Shown here piece after piece: positions 47,400 through 56,831 of a DNA stretch of 64,000 nucleotides. Under the pieces are notes generated by a model. That model did not search any database. It had not been told where the DNA came from and was given only the letters and a program-made list of their open reading frames with translations. This stretch comes from Guyanagaster necrorhizus (lineage: Eukaryota > Basidiomycota > Agaricomycetes > Agaricales > Physalacriaceae). Every line of letters starts with the position of its first letter. Position 1 is the first letter of the stretch. The position numbers and the translations under genes were made by a program. The stretch covers positions 1,688,928 to 1,752,927 of the forward strand of contig NW_025064882.1 in NCBI RefSeq assembly GCF_019112545.1, given 5' to 3'.

Positions 47400-49400
47400 A
47401 CTTGACATAGCATTCAGGATGAGTCTTTAAGGCTAAGGTTTATGGAGTTTTAGGCAGGCACAAGACAAATGCCCTTTTTCTCTGCAATTAAAGTATTTCC
47501 CTTCCTTTTAGAGTGCATCTATATTCATCAGCTGTCTCTAGCTGCTATATATAGTTTCAGTTCTCATTCTCTTATCACTTGTAGTCATCTCTTTTAGAGC
47601 TGACCTGCCAGTGACAGCCTTTTCTCCATTAGTGGTGGTCTTTGCTTCTTCATGTCCAAGAGTGTTAACTCAATAATTGTAGTCCATTCATAAAATTCTT
47701 CTTTTTTATTCTCTATATATTGTGAAAAAATTATTGTCTCATGAGCAATAGTGTTACAAAAGTTAGGTTGGACTGCATTTTCAATCTGCTCTAGCATGGC
47801 TTCCTGATCATGCATCTTTTCTGTTCAATATGCTAATTCTTTGAATTCTTGAAAGAACTTCTTAGCATTAGTGAAGTTGGCTTACTGTAAGGCCTGCCAC
47901 TTAACTGCATAAACTTTTTGCTTGGCATCTAGTTTGAATCATTTTTGTATTGCCTTCTTAAATCAGAAATAGAAGAGGTATTTCCATCACTCAGTGGTTA
48001 GATCATAAAAGTATTGCTTCTGCAGGCTCCATCATTCTTTAGCTATATCTTCAAACTGAGTTGTACAAAATATCACTTGGTGAGGGCTGAACCTGACAGA
48101 ATTCATGGAGAAATAGGTGCTGTATACTTTAAAGTATGCTTCACATTGTTGGAAGAAGTATTTCAAGTCTAGGCTTTCTCCTTTAAACAGTATAGATTCT
48201 CAGGCAATAGTCAGCTTCAAATTTCCTCAGAGCTTCATAGTTTTGGGCTCCCATAGAGGCAGAGTGTCAGATGGCAGTAGTGGTGGTATTAGTGATAGAG
48301 CTGGCTTTTTGGGCCTAGACAAGGATCATAGTCTCTAGTCACACCAAGGATGATTCAGTGGATCTTCAGGAGACAGGAGAAATGATACTGCTGGCTTTTC
48401 CCTTTTTTTTCTTTGCTAAAGAGTGCTGATGGAACCAGAAGTTTGGCATTCCTGGATCCTACTCCAGTGAATAGACAGATGAATATAGCTGGAACTTGCT
48501 GAAAAGTCTGTCAGAAAGGGTTTCAGCTTCCTTAATTGCTTAGGCTACTTTCTGCTGATGATGGTCATTCAAGCACATGATGAAGAGAAAGAAATGAGGG
48601 CTCTCAGCATCTCTTGGAATTCTATACTACTTCAGCTACTCTAGTCTCTGCCTATACTCTGTCCACTAGATTTCTGATGTGTTCTGACAGTGCAAGATAT
48701 TAAAGTCCTTCACTGATGCCTAACTAGTGGGTGTCTGCCATCTGCTGCTCTCTAAGCTGCTGGTAGTGTCCAGACAGATTCTTCTACCACATGAGTTTGC
48801 CAGTTGAGGATATATTTGTATTCTCTATCTGGCTTATATGGGTCCACTGTTTCTGATTTGATGGACTAGAGCTCACTCTCTCTGAGACTGTATACATCAA
48901 TTCTAAGGATGATCTGATCAATATCCTGCTCTTGGATTGAGGGGCTTTGAGGTGTGCTGACCATGAAGCTAGACTCATCTATCTGCCTAAAGTAAAGCTC
49001 AGATAGAGCTTCTGGCATATGCTCTCAGTGATAGTCAGCAGTAGGAGTGGCCACATCTCTGATTGAGAGTCAGCTTGTATGGCTATCATCTCCTCATACT
49101 GACTCTCTCTTGTCAGAGGTGGTCAGTCAGATGATAAGAGGGGGAGATTCAACTTCTCCTCTTCCACTTCATACACTTCTGAGTTCTAAGAATCAGACAA
49201 TGTAATTTATACTGCTGGTATCTGTGGGTTCTGAGGCTGATGGCTGGACAATGATGCTCTTTCAACTCAGAAGTGTGCAGAGTGCTAGTTGAAGAGCTTG
49301 ACAAAGAAAATCCACTCTTCATTAGTTTTGCCACTCCTCTAGTTCTCTCCTTCCTCTTCTTTGTTCTTTTGATAACCATATGATATGGTATCTAATAATT
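47400..49400 (-). pseudogene. gag of element I, decayed
   Basis: Minus-strand pieces: 49149-49379 (Lys/Arg-rich start, then Ser-rich), 48784-48978, and 47594-47815 (MLEQIENAVQPNFCNTIAHE, a C-terminal capsid region), followed by the zinc knuckle near 47455-47500. Frames are broken. Assignment rests on the order of features and the knuckle. Confidence 0.5.
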
Positions 49401-49471
49401 CCAGTTACTGTGATGAACAGGCAAACATCTGCAATAGAGATGGCAATGATGTTTCTGAATGTGAGTTTCAT
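49323..49471 (-). CDS. 49-codon helix ORF at the 5' end of element I
   Basis: The frame starts ATG AAA CTC at 49471, contains NIIAISIADVCLFITVTGII, a plausible membrane-spanning helix, and then a basic/acidic tail (WLSKEQRRGRRELEEWQN) before TAA. It occupies the same position as the helix ORFs of A-G, just inside the 5' LTR, though the sequence is not clearly homologous. It may be decayed at its end. Confidence 0.4.
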
Positions 49472-49527
49472 ATGCTAGTCCTAGGCAAAGTGCTGTTAAA
49501 CCAGAGCATGTGAAGTTTTAAGCTAAT

Positions 49528-50142
49528 TGATAGACTTTCACTAACACTCACAAATCTCTAGCACCACTTCTGCTGGGGTCTAATTCTAGATGCTGAGTCT
49601 GAGTCTGATTTTGATATAAAAGTATGATGAGGATAATGAAGTAAGCTATAAAGATTTTGCAGAGAAGGATGAAGAGTTGTGGCTAGTAGATATAGTCTGC
49701 TATTGTGGCAAGAGTATTTGCACCAGATAGTCAGAGAGTGCAGTAGATGTATTAAATCTTAGCTCAAGACTGGAGTATATCAGTGTGTACTACTGCCTTA
49801 TATACTGTCTAAAGAATCCTATCTTCTACAGGCAACTATTGTCTGCTCTTTATACTCTCTGCTCATTGTCTGAGATAACAATGACTGTGCTCTTACTTTT
49901 GTTTGTTATTGTCACTCTGATATACCATTGCTATAGTGAGTTTTTCATATGCCACAGTTCCTATTGTGTTCAAGATATGAGACAGCAATGGTTACCACAT
50001 TGTTTCTCATCATCTTATTGTGCATCAATGAATAAGGCATAGTCATGGTGTCATTATGTCTTCATCATCTTTTGTAAGGTTGGCCTGGAGTTGGGATTGG
50101 TAAGCATCTGCAGATCATGATTTAGAGGCAAAAATCATAACA
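49528..50142 (-). repeat. 5' LTR of element I
   Basis: It begins TGATAGACTTTC (from TGTTAG) and ends AAAATCATAACA. It shares with the family the motif CTTAGCTCAAGACTGGAG near 49758 and the CTTATATACTG box near 49791. At 615 bp it is longer than the others. Confidence 0.65.
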
Positions 50143-50698
50143 TAGACCTCACACAGCACAGCAATAAGCAGAAACACAGTGAGGGTACTTGACAGACCAT
50201 ATTCAATATATATTGTCCATCCCAACATAAAGGAGTATCAAGCTCAGCCAGCAGGATATGACAGAGCTCCTGCTTGCTAATCCAACAGAAGACATCATTG
50301 AGTTGCTAGAGCTGAGTGAGAATTCAAATGTCTGGAGATTGAGCAGTGTAGTCAGAATCACATAATGACAGCTGGTTGACTGAAAAAAGAACCAATCCCA
50401 AGAGCTATTTTATTGTTGAAAAAAATCACATAATATATGGCTGATACACCTTACAACTATGTAGAATGTAGCCAGACTAGGTGAAGACAGATAGATATGG
50501 CAGATACTAGATTACTCTAGATTGAGCCAGCAGAGCAAGTGGATGAGCTTTGACATCTAGGATATTACATGGAGACATAATTGCATAGCACCTATGCCCT
50601 TGAAAATATTTTGAACACTGAGCTTACCATCCAACTTACTCACAATTGCTCAAATATCTTCTGCGAGTTTCATCTCATCAGAGAAGGAAAACGAAATA
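50143..50698. other. CpG-poor junction DNA, nothing recognised
   Basis: No LTR or known domain was found. On the plus strand there is a broken frame including MTELLLANPTEDIIELLEL. CpG stays rare until about 50660, then becomes normal within IDO copy 1. It may be an older transposon fragment or decayed intergenic DNA. Confidence 0.35.
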
Positions 50699-52096
50699 TT
50701 ATTGATGACCTCTCATCTTTAAGCAACACAGCAATTCTAAAGAGTGAGATGAGCGGATCCAAGTAAGAGGTCGTTCATCACAGATCCTGGAAGTGACATA
50801 CCACCATGACACTGACTCTGAATGCAGCACACTCTCCTCCGTACGGTCTCTGATTCCTTTCAGAAATGGTACAAACCCAGTGCCACCCGTTCCTATGTAT
50901 TCAATATCTGTGGAAACACTCCTCCCTACCCTATTGGCTGGAACAACGATATACAGTGTCGCGATGACCATGTGCACATCCCGAAATGCCTTCAGCGCCA
51001 ACACTGCATTGTTGTAGGCATCCAGTAGCTCTCGGTCACTTGAATCTTTGATGAAACCTCTCAAAGAGCGAGGAGAAGATGATAGGCGAGTCAGGAAGCG
51101 GCGGTGCTCACGGGGCATATAACGCTGCATCCTCCCAAAAAGCGATCGAGTTCCATTCGCAAGATGGTTATTTATCCCAAAGAATATATCCAGTGCATGA
51201 ATAAGTGTACTTTGGCCCGCACTTGGGCCTGACAGTTCCTTGAACATCTCGCTGGAATCGCCTGGCAATCCTTGGAACATCCACTTTCTAGGTGGCGAAT
51301 CTTCACCTCGCAACCAGGGCCGAACCTGCTGATAGTAGACTTCGGAATTGCAATCCTTCCGCAGACCGAGAAGAACCTTCTTAAAGTCATCTATGAGAAC
51401 AGACATGCGTACTAGTGCCTTGGTAATTTGGGCAACGGCACCGACGAGAATATTGTCTGAAATTTGGCGAATGAGGTCTAGCGCTTCGACGCCTCGTAGT
51501 TCAATGACAGCTGATGCCCGATAAAAGGCTTGCTCGTCACCCTGCCCAGAAAATACGGAAGGAAAGTAAATTTCGCCAGTGGAAGGGTCCGTCGTCCAGT
51601 TGTACAAGACTAAATCAGAGTATGTGATCACGGGTGGCAGATCAAGGACGTTAGAGATGTGTGACAATGGAACAGACAACGGCGGTGGTATGCAGATGGC
51701 ACGATCGGGAGGTAGGGTGTGTACGTAAAAGTGTAGAATGAACGATAGGACATGGTGGGCACGTCTAAGAGCCGGAAGTGAACCGTCTAGCACGGTAGCC
51801 GACAACAGAGGCGCCTATTGAAAGTAAATTGGGATAAAATACAGATCTTGAAAAGGCAACGAGATACCTCATACCTCACAGACTCGCATACGCCACCGAG
51901 CAGACTCCGTTAACGTTGCCTCGGAGTAAGCAGCACTCTCGCCCAGGACGAGCTTTCGTTCCATGGCATGCTCCAGTAGATCCTCCCACATTGTCCATTC
52001 TCCCGAGAGATGGAGATGGGGCTGACTTCCAAGAAAGCCAGTGTCAGGAGAAATATCAAAATCCTCCAAGCGAATCATGGCAGCACCCTTGACCAT
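50699..52096 (-). CDS. indoleamine 2,3-dioxygenase, copy 1
   Basis: Two exons on the minus strand (52096-51875 and 51814-50699, GT-AG intron of 60 nt) give about 445 residues. The enzyme is a cytosolic haem protein that opens the indole ring of tryptophan to N-formylkynurenine, first step of the kynurenine/NAD route. Seen here: the family signature GPSAGQSTLIHALDIFFGI (from about residue 270), MQRYMPREHRRFL, and RDVHMVIATLYIV with the expected proximal haem His at about 355. The last 35-40 residues do not resemble copy 2 and run up to the transposon boundary, so the C-terminus may be altered. It is 36-40% or more similar to copy 2 by eye. The start was chosen as the first ATG with an open exon. 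Confidence 0.88.
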
Positions 52097-52179
52097 AGTA
52101 CGGTCATTTCGAAGCAGAAACGGGTTTATAACGTTTCAAATGAGACGGCCGGGTCTTACCCGACGACCTTGCAAGAGCG

Positions 52180-52700
52180 ATCTCAGCTGACTCGTTTGGT
52201 AGACATCTTCCGCGAATCCCTATCTCTTAACGTGGTAATTCGGGTCTCCCCCACACCGCGAATGCGGCAAATACAACTAAGAACGGTCGAGAAATTGCTA
52301 CTCTCCTCCTCCTCCTCCTCCTCCTCCTTCTTCCCCAGAAGCCGTTGACCTGCGTAAACGGCAACATGTCTTCTTCCTCTGACGAGTGTGTGGTGCTGTC
52401 TGAGTGTCGGCGACGCGATCTCACATGCTCTACAGACGCCGCTTGTACTAACACCAACAGGTGTTTCTGGACAGCAGCGTGTAGATCGGGATTGATAGAC
52501 GTTAAATCTGGTGAAACCCATGGTAGGTAGAGAGTGTAATGAGCTCCAGTCACGACAAACTGCTCAGGCAGGTCAATCGCCTGAAGTTCAACGAGTTAAT
52601 ACATCGCCGTTGAACACATATGGATGACTCACTAGTAAATCTCTCAATGTATTCTTATAAGCTATGAAATACAAGCGGCAGCCAAAGCAAATAATTAACC
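52180..52700 (-). CDS. possible small gene or gene fragment, function unknown
   Basis: Minus strand. A plausible exon begins at an acceptor TTCAG near 52582 and reads AIDLPEQFVVTGAHYTLYLP, then WVSPDLTSINPDLHAAVQ, to an acidic/Ser stretch ending near 52345. A short exon with YKNTLRDLL before a GTGAGT donor lies near 52635-52665. After that the frame runs into a trinucleotide repeat and becomes poly-Arg, which is unlikely to be real coding sequence. No family is recognised. It lies directly upstream of IDO copy 1 on the same strand. Confidence 0.3.
52303..52328. repeat. CTC/TCC trinucleotide microsatellite
   Basis: About nine tandem TCC units. It lies some 210 bp upstream of the IDO copy 1 start, in its presumed promoter or in the end of a small neighbouring gene. 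Confidence 0.9.
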
Positions 52701-52790
52701 ATCAGGATCGCGTGAATTCCCTAATGCGTGACGATCTCGGATCTGCTAACAGCTAATGCTAAATAACTAGCGGTCGTCGGTTGACATTCC

Positions 52791-53186
52791 ATGCTATTTC
52801 GCCCTCTGGACTGCCATTTTCGTCTTCACAGCTTTCAACATCGCAGCAGCCCTACCCGCCAACTCCGTGTTGCTCGACGCCACTCTCCACGTAGTCCTTC
52901 GCCTCAGACAAATTCCCAAAAGCAAGACGGATATTACGCTCCGATAAAGCCAACAGGGACCCTAAATACGGCTCCGAATTGTTCAGACGACCTAGTACGG
53001 CCAAGGATAAGAAGCCCGCCCATTATCAAACAAGGTCAATCGCTCCTTCAGCTTCCTCACCAATCTGAACTACTCCCGGAAATGCTGCTCCGCCGCGGGC
53101 CAGACGTCCATGGAACGGATATCAAAGCTCATCCGACGAAGTTTATGCCCGGGAGGGATTGGTTGATGCCGAGTTTCAGTGCGTGA
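52791..53186 (+). CDS. 131-codon ORF, hypothetical
   Basis: An open frame rich in Arg, Ser and Pro, with DGYYAPIKPTGTLN in the middle. CpG content is normal. No domain is recognised and no intron is obvious, so it may be a chance ORF. It lies between IDO copy 1 and the CDC23 relic and is the only long frame in that gap. Confidence 0.2.
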   Translation: MLFRPLDCHFRLHSFQHRSSPTRQLRVARRHSPRSPSPQTNSQKQDGYYAPIKPTGTLNTAPNCSDDLVRPRIRSPPIIKQGQSLLQLPHQSELLPEMLLRRGPDVHGTDIKAHPTKFMPGRDWLMPSFSA

Positions 53187-53269
53187 CTATAGCGGAGATG
53201 GTTTCCTGAATTCTGCGAATACAAAGGTGTAAGGGTCAGAATATACAAGAATACCGTGAGTTATACCTC

Positions 53270-54090
53270 TTCGTGTCTTTGTAGCAGGATCGTAGACCAT
53301 CTCATATCGTCACACACAGAGAATAGTTATACATTCCCAGCACCCTATAGGCCCGTCCCATCCCCGACAAAGCGCGATAGTCCTTCTTGGTGATATCTAC
53401 CGAAGCCTTCATAAGTGCCAAGAACCAAAACTAACTCTCCGCATACCCAACATCCGACGATATGCTTCGATGGCGGCATGAGTATTACCCATCACGAGAT
53501 ATACTCATGGCCCACTGAAGCCCATGCGTGGTAAGTCCGATCCAGGTAGGTAGCGCCCCGAAAATATTTTACTGCATCCTCATGCTCTGTACGGGTCGAA
53601 CACGCATTGCCTTAACACACTCCGTCAACAAGCAGATAGATTTCAATAATGAAAGAGCATACCAATGAAGCATCACACCTCTGGCCGGTTCTTGTCTTTT
53701 TCCTGAAACTTGTGAGCGTAAAACGAGCGCTTCTCATTGTTATCCATCACATAGAGAATATCAGAGAAGAAATCTATGTCTTCAAGCCGGTCAGGTTCTA
53801 GGGAAAGGATGCGCTCGAACTGCACTTGCGCATCCCTGTACTCTGACGAGTTCAAAATCTTGGCAATAACCATGGGACCATAAAAGGTAACGCTGGATAG
53901 GCAGGCATATCTGCGGCTTTTCATGGACATAACCCATAAGCTGGCCGGAAAGAATTCGGAACCGAGGAGGTTGTCGCATATTTGGACTTGCGTTGAGGCC
54001 AAGTGGAGATCGTTGAGCATCTTCACTCGAAACATGTAGACCACGGGGTGATTCGCTAGTAGTGGTATCCGAGCCAAGACATCGTTATAC
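53270..54090 (-). pseudogene. decayed CDC23/APC8 fragment
   Basis: CDC23 is a tetratricopeptide subunit of the anaphase-promoting complex. On the minus strand, starting near 54075, recognisable blocks appear in order: HPVVYMFRVKMLNDLHLAST, LGSEFFPASLWVMSMK, QFERILSLEPDRLEDIDFFS, ILYVMDNNEK, then KNRPEV followed by TGA at an expected Cys. After a probable intron come EHEDAVKYFRGATYLDRTY, GHEYIS, a frameshift, GNTHAAIEAYRRM, another probable intron, then DITKKDYRALSGMGRAYRVLG. Several frameshifts and a stop break it. The N-terminal half and the C-terminal repeats are missing. Retained introns show it is a DNA-level duplicate, not a processed copy. The functional gene must lie elsewhere. Confidence 0.82.
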
Positions 54091-54245
54091 TAAGAGACAT
54101 CAGTCATAAAGCAAGAAATTTTGAGTGGCCACTGACCTCTTTTTCGGAATCAATAGTCTCCAAAAAGACACTAGGCGGCCCATATCCAAGGTTTGCTCGC
54201 GATAACATTCAACAGTATCGTTGTTGCCTCCACTTTACGCGACAT

Positions 54246-54932
54246 TCGGAAGAGAAACAGAGCCTCACTGATTCCGAATCAATACAACAGTCAGGTTATA
54301 AAAACGGGGTTACATGAACATGAGCCAAGGCTCCGTCGAATGCGCGACATCTTCCAAGTAATACAAGTATTTCATTGTTTAGAGGCGACATAGGCTGCTC
54401 CTTCTTATCTTCTACAATGTCAGACTTGTAAGAATATGCCACAGGTCATGTACTACTGAGCCTGTACCACTCATCCAAAGCTAGCCTTTCATGACTGACA
54501 GAGATGGAATAAGTGGTCTACGCGCATTGTTATTGCCAGAAGCCTTTGCACAAATAGTGCAGCTCTTATATAAGCTTTTTTTTTCTTCTCGGCTACAGTT
54601 TGTGTTGAACCACAACGATGACTATTTGTCAAATACACTTGCCTTTCCTTTTTATACCTATCTCTCTGCCCTTCTGGTATTTCTTCTGGCCACTTTCTGC
54701 CCAAACAGTGCTTTTACGCCTCCACGCTAGTTTGGTTCTGGTGATGTGCCTATAGATATGTACTCTGTTCGCCTAATCAACGAATGGATGGCGAGTAATG
54801 ACCGGGTATTCAGGGTGATATTCAATGACTCTGGAGAACTATGCCGGGTTACCCCCCCACATTTGTTTCTTAACACCGAGTAGACAGCAATAAAACCTTG
54901 ATCTCGTTTTACAGTGAATTTGGCATGATAAT
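54246..54932. other. gene-free interval
   Basis: Only short overlapping frames are present and none has a recognisable domain. CpG is normal. It contains the downstream region of the PIG-X-like gene. Confidence 0.5.
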
Positions 54933-55619
54933 TCATGAAGACTTCAGATGCTCCGTGTTGCCCAGTCGAACAGCAGTTTTGTACGACGTATAGATGAGGT
55001 AGGCGAAGCATAGAAGAATGGTAAATGTGGTACCCATCTCAACCTGAGAAATGTCTCCAAGCCGACCAACTGGCACTTGGACATAGAAGACTGTCTCTGA
55101 AGGCAAGAGATGCGATATATTTGACCGACGAAACAATGCTGCGAAGTCCTCGGGCATATATGATTCAGCATCGGAACCGGCACGGCCCTCTGAAACAGGT
55201 TTAGGACATGGCAATGGATTTGGCGCTATACACGCACCACAAATCACATATCCTTCTGGCATAGAAACATCCACTGCGTGAAACCCATCCATGGACGCGC
55301 TGACTTGACCGTACCGCAGGTGCAGCGGTATTTGAAGCGCACCTTCTGTTACGGCTTTGTGCGATACATTTACGAGAACATGCGAGTTGTCTGGCCCAAT
55401 GGCAGAGACAGGAAGCTCCAGATTGGACGGGCCTGCATGGTGAAACGTGTACGAATCCTTGTAGTTGGCAAGCTCATAGGGATCCACAAAAACGAGAGGT
55501 GGAAGGGTGAGGAGAAGATAGAGATAGCATGAAGGCTCTAAACCGATGCCATGGAAGCTGGTGGTGATGGTAGGATGAAAGCCGTACAACGGGTGCATGG
55601 TTGATGAAAGAGAGGCCAT
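54933..55619 (-). CDS. PIG-X/PBN1-like subunit of GPI mannosyltransferase I
   Basis: A single-exon gene for 228 residues. PIG-X (Pbn1 in yeast) is an ER membrane glycoprotein that stabilises PIG-M, the enzyme adding the first mannose to GPI anchors. Features seen: a family block LPPLVFVDPYELANYKDSYT (residues 39-58), LELPVSAIGPDN, LQIPLHLRYG (95-104), a possible N-glycosylation site NVS at 84, and one C-terminal hydrophobic helix at about 194-212 followed by a short tail, as expected for a type I membrane protein. No clear cleavable signal was seen, although residues 30-44 are hydrophobic. The start at 55619 is 40 bp from the start of the divergent ABC-transporter relic. Confidence 0.8.
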   Translation of the reverse strand: MASLSSTMHPLYGFHPTITTSFHGIGLEPSCYLYLLLTLPPLVFVDPYELANYKDSYTFHHAGPSNLELPVSAIGPDNSHVLVNVSHKAVTEGALQIPLHLRYGQVSASMDGFHAVDVSMPEGYVICGACIAPNPLPCPKPVSEGRAGSDAESYMPEDFAALFRRSNISHLLPSETVFYVQVPVGRLGDISQVEMGTTFTILLCFAYLIYTSYKTAVRLGNTEHLKSS

Positions 55620-55658
55620 GTGGCTGTGCGAACGCTACTTTGCCCTCTTACCACCATG

Positions 55659-56679
55659 GTTTCGTACTTCGCCCTCACCTTTCTATTTTCTCGCTCTTTC
55701 TTGGCTGGCAGTATAGTCGGCTCTGGTGCTACTTGCTCGAGCTCTTGCGACCATGTGGATCCAGTCTTTCTCAAGTTCATCTCGGAATGTCCCTGCATGA
55801 CCTACTGCTCAGCAGCACAAAATGGAACATACCTTCCAAGACTTTGTCGATGCGACGAGTTCCCTTTTGGATACTCTAAGCAATATGTTCTTCCACCTAT
55901 GTGCCCTGCTGGAACGTTCTGTCCCCACGAAGGAAGCGGGTGTCTGCCGCTAGTTGCTGTTGGGGCGCGTGTCAGCTGAACAGGGACGAGCAGTGCGCGC
56001 CGCCAGTTCCTTGGACAGATCCTATTTCAGATATGGATGGTGTTCTCTGTTTGACGTCAACATGCATGTTCGTCGTCTAATTTCCAATTAAGCATTACTG
56101 ACACTTTGAAGGTACACTAATGGAGCCCAAGGACAATGCTGTATCACGGAGAACATTACTTACCTGGATAATTTCAACGGGTAACGGTATACCAACACAG
56201 TAATCAGAGACAATTGCAAAGCTCCCGATTACTACTGTGGTCAAGTTAGCATGGTTTGCGAAGCGACTAGGGCTCTTCGATTTCGTTGTCAAATGCACGA
56301 AGAATGTGTGTCGGTATGTCTCATAGATGCAAACTGAACACTCATTACATTTCATGGAGAAACTCTGCTCAAGGATTCTGTGCCGATCCACCTGAGGCCC
56401 GCTTAAAAATAGTCTTGGCAATATGCTCTAACGGCTGTCTGTATCATCGGAGGTGGGTATGTTTTCCGTTTACATAAATCATATTTCAAGCGTCATAATA
56501 GTGCTAGTTGTCACGACCATGCTGCTTCCTCTTGTTCACAAGCATAATCGTTGGGGTCAGTGAAGCTGTGTCAGGCATCGAAAACTAATTCTCGTTTCCT
56601 TAGCCTTCGCCACACTATAATCTCTCTACATTCCCCCTCCGCCGCTGAATCTGAAGTGTATTCGGACAAAACACTGTAG
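55659..56679 (+). pseudogene. 5' fragment of an ABCG (Adp1-like) transporter
   Basis: A signal-like start (MVSYFALTFLFSRSFLAG) leads into a Cys-rich ectodomain: ISECPCMTYCSAAQNGTYLP, MCPAGTFCPHEGSGC, then CQLNRDEQCAPPVPW after a one-base frameshift near 55965. After an intron (56068-56111) come GQCCITENITYLDNFNG, a TAA at 56182-56184 where relatives have Gln, then YTNTVIRDNCKAPDYYCG. Further introns are likely at 56313-56359 and 56457-56490. A membrane helix (VIIVLVVTTMLLPLV) and a last block LRHTIISLHSPSAAE near 56607 precede a TAG at 56677. The nucleotide-binding domain and transmembrane bundle are absent. Intact relatives are membrane ATPases of about 1000 residues. Confidence 0.78.
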
Positions 56680-56831
56680 CCTTTTCTATATTTGCTTACT
56701 ATCAACTCGTCGTCAGGTCAGGCATAAAATTCAAATACATGTGTATCTTGCTTCTTTCTTTGTTTCTGGCGAGCTCTCTACAAACAGTAGGTTGCAACAC
56801 GCGTTTCCTTTCCCATGTAGACATATACGGT

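Larger units (their letters stand above)
46592..50142 (-). mobile_element. Ty3/gypsy element I, diverged and truncated
   Basis: Minus strand. A 615 bp 5' LTR (49528-50142) is followed by a short helix-coding frame, a Gag region with a zinc knuckle near 47455-47500 (KYFNCREKGHLSCAC) and possibly the start of protease. The region left of about 46800 is unresolved. It is related to, but clearly distinct from, the A-G family. No RT was found. Confidence 0.65.

Noticed and set aside
52227..52553. Arginine-rich protein with a run of ten Arg
   Set aside because: The run is produced by the TCC microsatellite at 52303-52328 read in reverse; only the upstream part might be coding.
53673..54077. Intact 134-codon gene at the CDC23 locus
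   Set aside because: It has no ATG at its start, the middle is shifted relative to the family, and conserved continuation lies beyond its stop in other frames.
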